A stretch of DNA of 64,000 nt from Streptomyces sp. NRRL F-5727 (GCF_000719555.1 NZ_JOGX01000053.1:1-64000); one strand, 5' to 3'. Numbered from the stretch's first letter, positions 1 through 8,187 are shown. Notes: generated from the sequence alone by a model not told the origin. Program-made: numbers and translations.

Positions 1-99
1 ACGCCCGCCCCGCGGGAACTCAGATCCGGTCGAGGACCCGCGTCAGCAGTTCACCCATCCGCGCCGCCGAGTCGCGCCCCGCCTGGAGCACCTCCTCGT
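1..99. repeat. 99-bp perfect direct repeat, copy 1 (second copy at 361-459)
   Basis: Bases 1-99 are identical to 361-459 and diverge at base 100 versus 460. On the minus strand both copies encode the C-terminal end of purine nucleoside phosphorylase, closing with LTRVLDRI and a stop (20-22 in copy 1, 380-382 in copy 2). The repeat may extend beyond the window start. It is either a real local duplication or an assembly artefact at a contig edge. Confidence 0.95.
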
Positions 100-131
100 C
101 GTTCAGCGGCTCCCCCCGGAGCCCCGCCGCG
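20..131 (-). pseudogene. detached 3' fragment of purine nucleoside phosphorylase
   Basis: Read on the minus strand, this stretch encodes AAGLRGEPLND followed by EEVLQAGRDSAARMGELL and a stop. This matches the usual C-terminal helix of bacterial PNP (family pattern LAAGI..EPL..EEV). Upstream, around base 131, the match ends abruptly and palindromic intergenic-type sequence begins. It therefore has no start and is cut off from the rest of the gene at 460-1112. It carries about 11 codons (AAGLRGEPLND) that the copy attached to the gene lacks. It is best read as the true 3' end displaced by a rearrangement, or as an assembly error. Confidence 0.7.
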
Positions 132-138
132 GGGGTGT

Positions 139-340
139 CCGCTGCGCGGAGCCTTCCCCCACCCCGCCCCTTCCCGAAACCGGCGCTCCGCCCAGGACCC
201 CGTGTCCTCGGACGCCGGCGGGGCCGAAGTTCAGCCCGTCCGGCGTTCGAGGACACGGCCGGAGGCCGTACGGGGGCCCGGGGGTCTGCCCCCGGTCAAG
301 CGGGAAGGGGCGGGGTGGGGGAGAGGCCCCGCGCGGCGGC
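139..340. repeat. nested inverted-repeat element between the two pnp 3' ends
   Basis: The outer arms run from about 139-176 (ccccacccc core) to 302-340 (gggtggggga core) and are near-complementary over roughly 38 bases. The inner arms at 202-218 and 240-256 are complementary with one mismatch. The sequence style (GTGTCCTCGGACGCCGG, GGGGCGGGGTGGGGGA) resembles the short palindromic elements often seen between Streptomyces genes, usually near gene 3' ends. It may act as a transcription terminator. It sits exactly between the two duplicated pnp tails. Confidence 0.7.
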
Positions 341-360
341 CCGCCCACGCGTCGCCGCGG

Positions 361-459
361 ACGCCCGCCCCGCGGGAACTCAGATCCGGTCGAGGACCCG
401 CGTCAGCAGTTCACCCATCCGCGCCGCCGAGTCGCGCCCCGCCTGGAGCACCTCCTCGT
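361..459. repeat. 99-bp perfect direct repeat, copy 2
   Basis: This is the second copy of bases 1-99, here joined directly to the main body of pnp at base 460. The join puts the C-terminal codons out of frame with the upstream gene (stop at 380-382 in one frame, gene body in another). Confidence 0.95.
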
Positions 460-1112
460 GCCTCGCGCGCCGCGATGGCCTCCAGGACGGTGGACATGCC
501 GACGAGGTCGCCGCCGAGCACCCGCACCATGTTGATCTCGGCGGGGGTCTCGTAGTGCGGGCCGGGGAACTGGACGTACACGCCCTCCTCCAGCGTCTCG
601 TCGACCTCCTTGCACAGCGCGCGCAGGCGCGGCGAGTACAGGTCGGTGAGGTCGACGAAGTTCGCGCCGACGATCGGCGAGGCGGCCGTCAGGTTGATGT
701 GGTCGCTGATGAGGACCGGCTGGCCGGGGCGCATGCCCTCGCGCAGACCGCCGCAGCCGTTCGTCAGGACGACGGTCTTCACGCCGGCGGCGACGGCCGT
801 GCGGACGCCGTGCGCGACGGAGGCGACGCCACGGCCCTCGTAGTAGTGGGTGCGGCCGAGGAAGACCAGGGCGCGCTTCTCACCGATCTTGTACGAGCGG
901 ATCTTGCCGCCGTGGCCCTCGACGGCCGGCGGCGGGAAGCCCGGGAGCTCGGTGACGGGGAACTCGGCCTCGGGGGCGCCCAGGGCGTCGACGGCCGGGG
1001 CCCAGCCGGAGCCCATGACCAGGGCGACGTCGTGGTTCTCGACTCCGGTCAGCTCGCGCAGGCGCGCGGCGGCGGCGTCGGCGGCCTCGTACGGGGTGGC
1101 AGTAGCGTTCAC
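380..1112 (-). pseudogene. pnp: purine nucleoside phosphorylase, 3' end disrupted
   Basis: This should catalyse phosphorolysis of purine nucleosides in the salvage pathway in the cytosol. Translation from GTG at 1112 gives a normal PNP family II core: an N-terminal GVENHDVALVMGSGW phosphate loop, GRTHYYEG, LTNGCGGL, and a purine-site region with FPGPHYETPAEI and GMSTVLEAIAARE. Homology stops at about residue 216, at base 460. There the 99-bp repeat follows out of frame, so the product ends in an unrelated tail (stop at 411) instead of the usual VLG.SLVTNLAAGI...EEV C-terminus. About 24 residues are missing and the frame is shifted. S. coelicolor has a PNP gene next to the same neighbours, so the locus is conserved. 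Either the gene is inactivated in this strain or the assembly is wrong here. Confidence 0.75.
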
Positions 1113-1286
1113 TGGCTCTTCTCGCCTCGGGGAGGGGGTCCGAGGGAGGTGACCCCGGACGGAATTCGTTCGCGAAGAAGCCTAGCCCGAGAATTCCTAC
1201 GCGCGTAGATGACGGCGCGGACGGACATGCGATCGTTGTCTTGTCGTTTCCGACGAATGCAGGCGAACGCGCGCCCCGGCGCGACC

Positions 1287-1724
1287 TCAGCAGGGTCGCT
1301 TGCGGATCTCCATCACGTAGTCGTGCGGCGCGCCGGCCGACTCCGCCGCGTCGGCGACCTCGCCGAGGTAGCGCGCGGACGGCAGCCCGCCCTCGTACGC
1401 GTTGAGCACGTACACCCAGGCCGGCTCGTCCCCGTCGAGGGTGTGCACCCGGACCCGCATCCGCCGGTAGATGTCGAGCCCGACGCCCTCCCAGCGGTCC
1501 ATCGAGTCCTCGTCCATCGGGGCGATGTCGTAGAGCGCGACGAAGACCTGCTGGCGCGGGGCCTCCACGAGGGTGGCGAGCGCCCCCTCCCAGCCCATCT
1601 GCTCGCCGCCGAAGGTGAGCCGCCAGCCGTTCAGCCAGCCGGTGCCGCGCAGCGGGGAGTGCGGGGCGCGGCGGCTCATCAGCCGCGCGTCGAGGTTGCC
1701 GGCGTAGGCGGCGTAGAGCGACAT
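1287..1724 (-). CDS. gamma-glutamylcyclotransferase-fold (GGCT/AIG2-like) protein, 145 aa
   Basis: A small cytosolic protein with the GGCT/AIG2 fold. The start MSLYAAYAGNLDARLM corresponds to the family's YFAYGSNL phosphate/glutamyl-binding loop, followed by RGTGWLNGWRLTF and a family-like EPAWVYVLNAYEGGLPSARYL C-terminal segment. Family members cleave gamma-glutamyl groups to 5-oxoproline or act on related gamma-glutamyl amines; the substrate here cannot be read from sequence. The ATG at 1724 begins the conserved motif directly, so longer upstream readings are excluded. It is divergent from the flavoprotein gene at 1956, with repeated sequences in the shared 231-bp intergenic region. Its position between pnp and the LpdA-type gene matches other Streptomyces. 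Confidence 0.75.
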   Translation of the reverse strand: MSLYAAYAGNLDARLMSRRAPHSPLRGTGWLNGWRLTFGGEQMGWEGALATLVEAPRQQVFVALYDIAPMDEDSMDRWEGVGLDIYRRMRVRVHTLDGDEPAWVYVLNAYEGGLPSARYLGEVADAAESAGAPHDYVMEIRKRPC

Positions 1725-1841
1725 GGGACCGAGGGTACGGGAGTGACCCTGGTATCCGGTGAACTCCGAGGTGGGGGCCGCAGGGGGGATCGGGGCCCGC
1801 GCTCCGGCGCTTCCGCGGGCCCCGGCGCGAGGGGGCGCGCC

Positions 1842-1897
1842 GCGTGCGGGACAATGGGATACGCACTTGAAGCGTGCGGGACAATGGCGTACGCACT
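1842..1897. repeat. two 26-bp tandem repeats (30-bp period) upstream of the flavoprotein gene
   Basis: Bases 1842-1867 and 1872-1897 share GTGCGGGACAATGG..TACGCACT with only two differences. Each unit has GTGCG at one end and CGCAC at the other, giving an inverted repeat of its own. They lie 59-114 bases before the GTG at 1956. They could be paired operators or a duplicated promoter element; the ACAATGG/GGATAC parts are unusually AT-rich for this region. Confidence 0.7.
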
Positions 1898-1955
1898 GCA
1901 CCCCAGCGGGGGCCGCACACCCCCGGCAGAACGAGAGCGCGAGGCGTAGATCCCA

Positions 1956-3395
1956 GTGACCCGGATCGTGATCATCGGCGGCGGACCCGGCGGATACGAG
2001 GCTGCCCTGGTGGGCGCCCAGCTCGGCGCGGAGGTGACCGTCGTCGACTGCGACGGCCTCGGCGGCGCGTCCGTCCTGACCGACTGCGTCCCCTCCAAGA
2101 CCCTGATCGCCACCGCCGAGGTGATGACCACCTTCGACTCCTCCTACGAGGAGCTGGGCATCATCGTCGCGGACGACACCCCGCACCTCGAACAGGCGGC
2201 CCGCGTCGTCGGCGTGGACCTCGGCAAGGTCAACCGACGGGTGAAGCGGCTCGCGCTGGCCCAGTCGCACGACATCACCGCCTCCGTCACCCGGGCCGGC
2301 GCCCGGGTGCTGCGCGGCCGCGGCCGGCTCTCCGGCCGGCAGGCCGTGGACGGCTCCCGTCAGGTGATCGTCACCGCCGCCGACGGCAGCGAGGAGACGC
2401 TGACCGCGGACGCCGTGCTGATCGCGACCGGCGGCCACCCGCGCGAGCTGGCCGACGCCAAGCCGGACGGCGAGCGGATCCTGAACTGGACCCAGGTCTA
2501 CGACCTCAAGGAGCTCCCGGAGGAGCTCATCGTGGTCGGTTCCGGTGTGACCGGCGCCGAGTTCGCCGGCGCCTACCAGGCCCTCGGCTCCCGGGTCACG
2601 CTGGTGTCCAGCCGTGACCGCGTGCTGCCCGGCGAGGACCCGGACGCCGCCGCGGTGCTGGAGGACGTCTTCCGGCGCCGTGGCATGAACGTGATGGCCC
2701 GCTCGCGCGCCGAGTCCGCCAAGCGGGTCGGCGACCGGGTCGAGGTCACCCTCGCGGACGGCCGGGTCATCTCCGGCACCCACTGCCTGATGGCGGTCGG
2801 CGCGATCCCGAACTCCGCCGGCATGGGCCTGGAGGAGGCCGGGGTCAGGCTCAAGGACTCCGGGCACATCTGGACCGACCGGGTCTCCCGCACCTCGGCC
2901 CCCGGCGTGTACGCGGCCGGCGACGTCACCGGCGTCTTCGCCCTCGCCTCGGTCGCCGCCATGCAGGGCCGGATCGCGATGTACCACTTCCTCGGCGACG
3001 CGGTGGCCCCGCTCAACCTGAAGACGGTCTCGTCGAACGTCTTCACCGACCCCGAGATCGCCACCGTCGGCTACACGCAGGCCGACGTCGACGCCGGCAA
3101 GATCGACGCCAAGGTCGTCAAGCTGCCCCTGCTGCGCAACCCGCGGGCCAAGATGCAGGGCATCCGGGACGGCTTCGTCAAGATCTTCTGCCGCCCCGGC
3201 ACCGGCATCGTGGTCGGCGGCTGCGTCGTCGCCCCGCGGGCGAGCGAGCTGATCCACCCCATCTCGATCGCGGTCGACAACAATCTGACGGTCGAACAGA
3301 TCGCAAATGCTTTCACCGTGTACCCCTCCCTGTCGGGCTCGATCGCCGAAGTGGCACGGCAGTTGCACACCCGAAAGACCTCGGGCGAGGGCTGA
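1956..3395 (+). CDS. lpdA: NAD(P)H-quinone dehydrogenase of the flavoprotein disulfide reductase family, LpdA-type, 479 aa
   Basis: A cytosolic FAD enzyme. The N-terminal GGGPGGYEAA is the FAD Rossmann motif, a second dinucleotide motif (VVGSGVTGAEFA) binds NAD(P)H near residue 195, and YAAGDVTG is the second FAD contact. True lipoamide dehydrogenases carry Cys-X4-Cys at the FAD; here the segment is GGASVLTDCVPSK, so the first redox cysteine is Ser39 and only Cys44 remains. That is the state of Mycobacterium tuberculosis Rv3303c LpdA, which is a quinone reductase and not a lipoamide dehydrogenase. The start is GTG at 1956. It is followed by a hairpin at 3482-3515 and then the DeoR regulator. 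Electron transfer to quinones is inferred from the family. Confidence 0.85.
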   Translation: MTRIVIIGGGPGGYEAALVGAQLGAEVTVVDCDGLGGASVLTDCVPSKTLIATAEVMTTFDSSYEELGIIVADDTPHLEQAARVVGVDLGKVNRRVKRLALAQSHDITASVTRAGARVLRGRGRLSGRQAVDGSRQVIVTAADGSEETLTADAVLIATGGHPRELADAKPDGERILNWTQVYDLKELPEELIVVGSGVTGAEFAGAYQALGSRVTLVSSRDRVLPGEDPDAAAVLEDVFRRRGMNVMARSRAESAKRVGDRVEVTLADGRVISGTHCLMAVGAIPNSAGMGLEEAGVRLKDSGHIWTDRVSRTSAPGVYAAGDVTGVFALASVAAMQGRIAMYHFLGDAVAPLNLKTVSSNVFTDPEIATVGYTQADVDAGKIDAKVVKLPLLRNPRAKMQGIRDGFVKIFCRPGTGIVVGGCVVAPRASELIHPISIAVDNNLTVEQIANAFTVYPSLSGSIAEVARQLHTRKTSGEG

Positions 3396-3481
3396 GACCG
3401 GCGGCGATCACCGGTCCCGCCTGCGGGAACGGTTCGCCGACCCGGACAACCCCCGGCACAACGGGGCATAGAACGATCAAT

Positions 3482-3515
3482 GGCGGGGCTCTCCATACCA
3501 CTCGGGAGCCCCGCC
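3482..3515 (+). terminator. hairpin terminator after the LpdA-type gene
   Basis: GGCGGGGCTC (3482-3491) pairs perfectly with GAGCCCCGCC (3506-3515) around a 14-base loop and is followed by a T-rich run (tgtgtgtatctt). It separates the flavoprotein gene from the deoR-type gene. Confidence 0.65.
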
Positions 3516-3584
3516 TGTGTGTATCTTCCGCAATCCGGTCCATAGTGCTGAAAAGCAACGACGACGCACGTTACTGTCAGTTTC

Positions 3585-4547
3585 GTGTTCGCTGCAGAAC
3601 GTCGCCAGTTGATCCTCGAAATGGTGCGAGCCAATGGGGCCGTGTCGCTCCGCGAGCTCGCCCGCGTCGTCCAGACCTCCGAAGTGACCGTGCGCCGTGA
3701 CGTACGGGCCCTGGAGGCAGAAGGACTCCTCGACCGCCGGCACGGCGGTGCGGTGTTGCCGGGCGGATTCACGCGAGAATCCGGCTTCCCGCAGAAATCC
3801 CATCTCGCGACCGCGGAGAAGACGGCCATCGCCGACGTCGCCGCGAGCCTGGTCGAAGAGGGCGAGGCCATCGTCGTCGGCGCCGGGACCACCACCCAGG
3901 AGCTGGCCCGCCGGCTCGCCCGGGTGCCCGGACTGACCGTGGTCACCAACTCGCTGCTGGTCGCCCAGGCCCTGGCGCACGCCAACCGGGTCGAGGTCGT
4001 CATGACCGGCGGCACCCTGCGCGGCTCCAACTACGCCCTGGTGGGCAGCGGTGCCGAGCAGTCGCTCCAGGGGCTGCGCGTCTCCCGCGCCTTTCTCTCC
4101 GGCAGCGGGCTCACCGCCGAGCGCGGGCTCTCCACCTCCAACATGCTCTCCGCGAGCGTGGACCGGGCCCTCGTCCAGGCCGCCGCCGAGGTCGTGGTCC
4201 TCGCCGACCACACCAAGCTCGGCACCGACACCATGTTCCAGACGGTGCCGACCGACGTGATCACCCGCCTGGTCACCGACGAGCCCCCGCCGCACGACGA
4301 GCGGGCCGCCTCCGAGCTCCAGGCCCTCGCCGACCAGGGCGTGCAGATCGCCGTGGCCGGCACCGGGCAGAGCGGCGCCCCCGCCGGCGAGCAGCTGCCG
4401 CCGGGCGTCCGGGGCCGCCGCGAGATGCCGCTCCCCGTCCAGCGCGGCGGCAGGATCCCGACCGGCCAGTTCCGCGGCCCCGGCCCCGGTCTGGGCGCCG
4501 AGCCCCTGGAGCGCACGGCCCGCGTCGCGGACCTGCGCCGCCGCTGA
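3585..4547 (+). CDS. DeoR/GlpR-family transcriptional regulator, 320 aa
   Basis: An N-terminal winged helix-turn-helix (residues 1-57: FAAERRQLILEMVRANGAVS, then VVQTSEVTVRRDVRALE and the wing LLDRRHGGAV) is followed by a DeoR C-terminal sensor domain. The sensor has a GAGTTTQELARRL phosphosugar-binding loop near residue 105, plus TNSLLVAQAL and VVLADHTKLG. Such proteins usually repress sugar or nucleoside catabolic genes and respond to a phosphorylated sugar. The roughly 75 residues after the sensor domain are Pro/Gly/Ala-rich and probably disordered. The start is GTG at 3585, which begins the HTH directly. It lies between the LpdA-type gene and a convergent accA2; no target is evident apart from the nearby pnp. 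Confidence 0.88.
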   Translation: MFAAERRQLILEMVRANGAVSLRELARVVQTSEVTVRRDVRALEAEGLLDRRHGGAVLPGGFTRESGFPQKSHLATAEKTAIADVAASLVEEGEAIVVGAGTTTQELARRLARVPGLTVVTNSLLVAQALAHANRVEVVMTGGTLRGSNYALVGSGAEQSLQGLRVSRAFLSGSGLTAERGLSTSNMLSASVDRALVQAAAEVVVLADHTKLGTDTMFQTVPTDVITRLVTDEPPPHDERAASELQALADQGVQIAVAGTGQSGAPAGEQLPPGVRGRREMPLPVQRGGRIPTGQFRGPGPGLGAEPLERTARVADLRRR

Positions 4548-4624
4548 ACCCGCGGCACCGCCCGTACCACCCGGGTCGCCCCCGTACGCAGTGAGCCGCC
4601 GCCCCTTCCCGTGCCCCGCACACG

Positions 4625-4660
4625 GCGAAGGGCCCCCAGGCGGCTGCCTGCGGGCCCCTC
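4625..4660. terminator. hairpin between convergent deoR-type gene and accA2
   Basis: CGAAGGGCCC near 4626 pairs with GGGCCCCTCG ending near 4660, with a smaller inner stem (caggcggctgcctg). It lies 13 bases beyond the accA2 stop and could serve both convergent genes. Confidence 0.55.
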
Positions 4661-4673
4661 GTGCGCGGGAACG

Positions 4674-6428
4674 TCAGCCCTTGATCTCGCAGATGCCGGC
4701 GCCGGACGTCACCGACGCGCCGACCTCGGCGCTCAGGCCGGTGACGGTGCCCGCCTTGTGCGCGTTGAGCGGCTGCTCCATCTTCATGGCCTCCAGGACG
4801 ACGATCAGGTCGCCCTCCTTGACCTCCTGGCCCTCCTCGACCGCGACCTTCACGATCGTGCCCTGCATGGGCGAGGCGAGGGTGTCGCCCGAGGCGGTCG
4901 GGCCGGACTTCTTGGCGGCGCGGCGCTTCGGCTTGGCGCCGGCGGCCAGACCCGTACGGGCCAGCGACATGCCGAGCGACGACGGGAGGGAGACCTCCAG
5001 ACGCTTGCCGCCGACCTCGACCACGATCGTCTCGCGGCCGGCCTCGTCCTCGTCCGCGTCGGCACCGGCCGGGGCGAACGGCTTGATCTCGTTGACGAAC
5101 TCCGTCTCGATCCACCGGGTGTGGACCCGGAACGGGTCGGCGGTGAACGCCGGGTCGACCACGACGGCCTGGTGGAACGGGATGGCCGTGGCCATGCCCT
5201 CGACCTTGAACTCGGCCAGCGCGCGGGCGGCGCGCTGGAGCGCCTGCTCACGGGTGGCGCCGGTGACGATCAGCTTGGCGAGGAGCGAGTCCCAGGCCGG
5301 GCCGATGACCGAGCCGGACTCGACGCCCGCGTCCAGGCGGACGCCCGGGCCGGTCGGCGGCTGGAAGAGGGTGACCGTGCCGGGGGCCGGGAGGAAGTTG
5401 CGGCCCGGGTCCTCGCCGTTGATGCGGAACTCGAAGGAGTGGCCGCGCACGGCCGGGTCGCCGTAGCCGAGCTCCTCGCCGTCGGCGATCCGGAACATCT
5501 CGCGGACCAGGTCGATGCCGGTGACCTCCTCGGTCACCGGGTGCTCCACCTGGAGACGGGTGTTGACCTCCAGGAAGGAGATCGTCCCGTCCAGGCCGAC
5601 GAGGAACTCGACCGTGCCGGCGCCGACGTAGCCGGCCTCCTTCAGGATCGCCTTCGACGCCGCGTACAGCTGGGCGTTCTGCTCCTCCGTCAGGAACGGC
5701 GCGGGCGCCTCCTCGACGAGCTTCTGGTGGCGGCGCTGCAGCGAGCAGTCACGGGTCGAGACGACGACCACGTTGCCGTGCTGGTCGGCGAGGCACTGGG
5801 TCTCGACGTGGCGCGGCTTGTCCAGGTAGCGCTCGACGAAGCACTCGCCGCGGCCGAAGGCGGCGACCGCCTCGCGCACCGCGGAGTCGTACAGCTCGGG
5901 GACCTCTTCGAGGGTGCGGGCGACCTTGAGGCCGCGGCCACCGCCGCCGAAGGCCGCCTTGATGGCGATCGGCAGGCCGTGCTCCTCGGCGAAGGCGACG
6001 ACCTCGTCCGCGCCCGAGACCGGGTCCGGGGTGCCCGCGACGAGCGGGGCGCCCGCGCGCTGGGCGATGTGGCGGGCGGCCACCTTGTCGCCGAGGTCGC
6101 GGATGGCCTGCGGCGGCGGGCCGATCCAGGTCAGCCCGGCGTCGATCACGGCCTGGGCGAACTCCGCGTTCTCGGAGAGGAATCCGTAGCCGGGGTGGAC
6201 GGCGTCCGCGCCGGCGTCCTTCGCGGCCTGGAGCACCTTGGCCATGTCCAGGTAGCTGGTGGCCGGGGTGTCACCGCCCAGGGCGAACGCCTCGTCGGCC
6301 GCGCGGACGTGCAGAGCGTCCCGGTCCGGGTCGGCGTAGACGGCTACGCTGGCGATCCCGGCATCCCGGCAGGCACGGGCGACACGAACAGCGATTTCGC
6401 CACGGTTGGCGATGAGCACCTTGCGCAC
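4674..6428 (-). CDS. accA2: acetyl/propionyl-CoA carboxylase alpha chain (biotin carboxylase + BCCP), 584 aa
   Basis: The biotinylated alpha subunit of the acyl-CoA carboxylases that make malonyl- and methylmalonyl-CoA for fatty acid and polyketide synthesis. Residues 1-450 are biotin carboxylase: the [14 protein letters not shown] start, ATP-grasp loop [10 protein letters not shown], and [20 protein letters not shown]. The C-terminal 70 residues are a biotinyl-carrier domain with EAMKMEQPL; Lys549 is the biotin site. The length is close to that of actinobacterial AccA2 (about 590 aa). GTG at 6428 is chosen because it begins the conserved motif and has AAGGAGGGA just upstream. The partner beta and epsilon subunits and the biotin ligase are encoded at 10348-13171. 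Confidence 0.95.
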   Translation of the reverse strand: MRKVLIANRGEIAVRVARACRDAGIASVAVYADPDRDALHVRAADEAFALGGDTPATSYLDMAKVLQAAKDAGADAVHPGYGFLSENAEFAQAVIDAGLTWIGPPPQAIRDLGDKVAARHIAQRAGAPLVAGTPDPVSGADEVVAFAEEHGLPIAIKAAFGGGGRGLKVARTLEEVPELYDSAVREAVAAFGRGECFVERYLDKPRHVETQCLADQHGNVVVVSTRDCSLQRRHQKLVEEAPAPFLTEEQNAQLYAASKAILKEAGYVGAGTVEFLVGLDGTISFLEVNTRLQVEHPVTEEVTGIDLVREMFRIADGEELGYGDPAVRGHSFEFRINGEDPGRNFLPAPGTVTLFQPPTGPGVRLDAGVESGSVIGPAWDSLLAKLIVTGATREQALQRAARALAEFKVEGMATAIPFHQAVVVDPAFTADPFRVHTRWIETEFVNEIKPFAPAGADADEDEAGRETIVVEVGGKRLEVSLPSSLGMSLARTGLAAGAKPKRRAAKKSGPTASGDTLASPMQGTIVKVAVEEGQEVKEGDLIVVLEAMKMEQPLNAHKAGTVTGLSAEVGASVTSGAGICEIKG

Positions 6429-6800
6429 GATGGCTCCCTCCTTGAAACAAGCTGAGTTTAGGGACTGCCGACACGGCCCCTCGACCCGTCCCCAGGGGTG
6501 AGCTTGCCCACACGGAGAGTGAACCGGCGGTCGCTCGGGTCGTGAAATCCCTTGTCGCACCACGGTACGCAGGGTTCCTTGACGGCACAGTAGCTCCGCG
6601 GTGTGGCGCAGGTCTCTGTTAGCGGAGCCAGTCGCCATTCGGGTTTCTTTGTGGAGTCCCTACGAATGGCTCAATGATTCTTTGCCGGACCGGCGCGCTT
6701 CGGCCATCGTGTGCGAACTCTTGTCCGTGGGTTTACCGGCCAGTAGCCTTCGCGCAGTCGACCGTACTGTCGGTAACAGGCGAATCCAGGGGGTGGCCGA
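6429..6800. promoter_or_regulatory. 372-bp divergent intergenic region with a candidate promoter
   Basis: The region separates accA2 (minus) from a membrane-protein gene (plus). On the plus strand, TTGTCC (6721-6726) and TAGCCT (6744-6749) are 17 bases apart. This matches the Streptomyces vegetative (HrdB-type) TTGACn / TAgnnT pattern and would give a leader of about 45 bases to 6801. Bases 6630-6690 are locally AT-rich. The accA2 promoter must lie between 6440 and 6640, but I see no clear consensus there. Confidence 0.4.
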
Positions 6801-7283
6801 GTGGCCCGCAGACCGATCGCGCTCGTCACGGCCGCCGTGCTCCTCGTGGAGGCGCCCGCCATCGTCGGCGTCAACGCGATCATGGCCCGGTTCGTGGAGG
6901 TCCAGTCGATGTCCCTCGACGGCCTGGATCCCGACCACATGGTCACCGGCACCTGGGCCCTCGGCATCGGCTCCGGCCTCGCCCTCGCGCTCTGCGCCCT
7001 CGTCGCGCTCCTGGCGGGCCTGCACGACCGCGGTCCCGGCCGCTTCGGCCGCGGGCTGCTGATCGGCTGCGCGGTCGTCCACGGTCTGCTGGGCGCCGTC
7101 GCGGCCGCCCTGATCGGCTGGGGCGCCTTCGCCGTCCTGATGACCGTCGTCGGGCTGATCGTGCTCACCCTGGTCATGTACGGGAAGGAGCCCGCCGGGG
7201 AGAAGCCCGCCCGGAAGTCCTCCGTCGAGCAGTCCGGGGCCGGGAAGCCCGCGGCCGGTGAGGCCGGGGCCGCGACGGCCTGA
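6801..7283 (+). CDS. small integral membrane protein with four TM helices, 160 aa
   Basis: I do not recognise a named family. Four hydrophobic segments are visible: residues 6-26 (ALVTAAVLLVEAPAIVGVNA), 53-73 (ALGIGSGLALALCALVALLA), about 85-105 (LLIGCAVVHGLLGAVAAALI) and 108-125 (AFAVLMTVVGLIVLTLVM). A Lys/Ala/Gly-rich cytoplasmic tail follows (KEPAGEKPARKSSVEQ). The start GTG at 6801 is preceded by a candidate vegetative promoter. The gene is convergent with maf, 7 bases away. Conserved neighbours suggest a core-genome gene, but the function is unknown. Confidence 0.8.
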   Translation: MARRPIALVTAAVLLVEAPAIVGVNAIMARFVEVQSMSLDGLDPDHMVTGTWALGIGSGLALALCALVALLAGLHDRGPGRFGRGLLIGCAVVHGLLGAVAAALIGWGAFAVLMTVVGLIVLTLVMYGKEPAGEKPARKSSVEQSGAGKPAAGEAGAATA

Positions 7284-7290
7284 CGGCGGC

Positions 7291-7914
7291 TCAGGCGCTC
7301 CAGAGCTCGGTGATGCCCACGTCGAGCTTGGCGAGGAGCCGGCGCAGCAGCGGCAGCGACAGGCCGATGACGTTGCCCGGGTCGCCGTCGATGCCCTCGA
7401 TGAACGGCGCCGACCGGCCGTCCAGGGTGAACGCGCCCGCCACGTGCAGCGGTTCGCCGCTCGCCACGTACGCCGCGATCTCCTCGTCCGTCGGCTCGCC
7501 GAACCGCACCACCGTGGAGGCCGTGGCCGACTCGTACCGCTTGGCCGTCGTGTCGTAGACGCAGTGGCCGGTCTGGAGGATGCCGACCCGGCCCCGCATC
7601 TCCTTCCAGCGGGCGGTGGCCTCGTCCGCGTCGGCGGGCTTGCCCAGGGCGCGGCCGTCCAGCTCCAGGACCGAGTCGCAGCCGATCACCAGGGCGCCGC
7701 TCGCCTCCGGGCGGGCGGCGACGTGTGCGGCCTTGGCCTCGGCGAGCGTCAGCGCGAGCTCGGCCGGGGTGGGGGCGTGGACCTTGTCCTCGTCCACGCC
7801 GCTGACGATCACCTCGGGTGCGAGGCCGGCCTGGCGGAGCAGGCCGAGCCGGGCGGGGGAGGCGGAGGCGAGGACGAGCCGGCGGGGCGTGCCGCCCGGG
7901 TGATCAGCAGTCAT
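7291..7914 (-). CDS. maf: Maf-family nucleoside triphosphate pyrophosphatase, 207 aa
   Basis: It hydrolyses non-canonical or modified nucleotides such as dTTP, UTP or m5UTP to monophosphates in the cytosol. The family signature [19 protein letters not shown] is at residues 13-31, followed by a conserved acidic region with [13 protein letters not shown] and GKPADADEA. Length is normal (about 200 aa). The start ATG at 7914 lies 13 bases downstream of the mmpB stop, so the two probably form a transcript. Maf next to an acyl-CoA carboxylase locus is a common Streptomyces arrangement. Confidence 0.92.
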   Translation of the reverse strand: MTADHPGGTPRRLVLASASPARLGLLRQAGLAPEVIVSGVDEDKVHAPTPAELALTLAEAKAAHVAARPEASGALVIGCDSVLELDGRALGKPADADEATARWKEMRGRVGILQTGHCVYDTTAKRYESATASTVVRFGEPTDEEIAAYVASGEPLHVAGAFTLDGRSAPFIEGIDGDPGNVIGLSLPLLRRLLAKLDVGITELWSA

Positions 7915-7927
7915 GAGGGCAGCGTAC

Positions 7928-8056
7928 TCAGCGCGCGCCCATGACGAGCATCAGGACGACGATGGCCAGCGCCAGGAGAACGCCCGATCTGCGGAGCATC
8001 TCCTGGGTCTCGCGCAGGAACTTCGGAGGCTTGTTCTCCGGGTCGGACCACAGCAT
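7928..8056 (-). CDS. mmpB: 42-residue membrane protein, MmpB-like
   Basis: A very short gene reading [20 protein letters not shown], then [19 protein letters not shown] and a final GAR. It has an N-terminal amphipathic cytosolic part and a single TM helix of about 19 residues ending two to three residues before the stop. The [12 protein letters not shown]...R start is characteristic of the small morphogenic membrane protein MmpB annotated in Streptomyces genomes. The ATG at 8056 lies directly downstream of a long palindrome (8084-8115). The stop is 13 bases before maf, suggesting co-transcription. A morphology role is inferred from that family name only. Confidence 0.7.
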   Translation of the reverse strand: MLWSDPENKPPKFLRETQEMLRRSGVLLALAIVVLMLVMGAR

Positions 8057-8083
8057 GCCCCCGATCCTGCCGCCGGGACGGCC

Positions 8084-8115
8084 GGGGCGCCTGAGTACGG
8101 GTACTCAAGCGCCCC
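8084..8115. promoter_or_regulatory. 32-bp near-perfect palindrome upstream of mmpB-maf
   Basis: GGGGCGC, one mismatch, then TGAGTAC-GG-GTACTCA, one mismatch, then GCGCCCC. The TGAGTAC/GTACTCA core (8092-8107) is a typical dimeric regulator site. It lies 28 bases upstream of the mmpB start codon and also downstream of the tetR stop. It could therefore be an operator for mmpB-maf, a terminator for tetR, or both. Confidence 0.55.
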
Positions 8116-8187
8116 CGGAAGTCGCCCTCAGGGGAGTCCGCGGGGGAGCCCGCGGGGGAGTCTTCAGGGAATTCCCCGGGGAACTCC

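Noticed and set aside
1287..3368. Very long minus-strand open frame across the lpdA gene
   Set aside because: Only its last 145 codons (from ATG 1724) have a recognisable fold. The rest is antisense of a well-supported flavoprotein gene in high-G+C DNA.
4273..5115. Minus-strand frame overlapping the deoR-type 3' end and accA2
   Set aside because: Arg/Gly-rich shadow in a different frame of accA2; no homology.
6429..6800. Search for a small RNA or tRNA in the 372-bp gap
   Set aside because: No cloverleaf, T-loop GGTTCGA pattern or strong terminator was found; a promoter is the simplest content.
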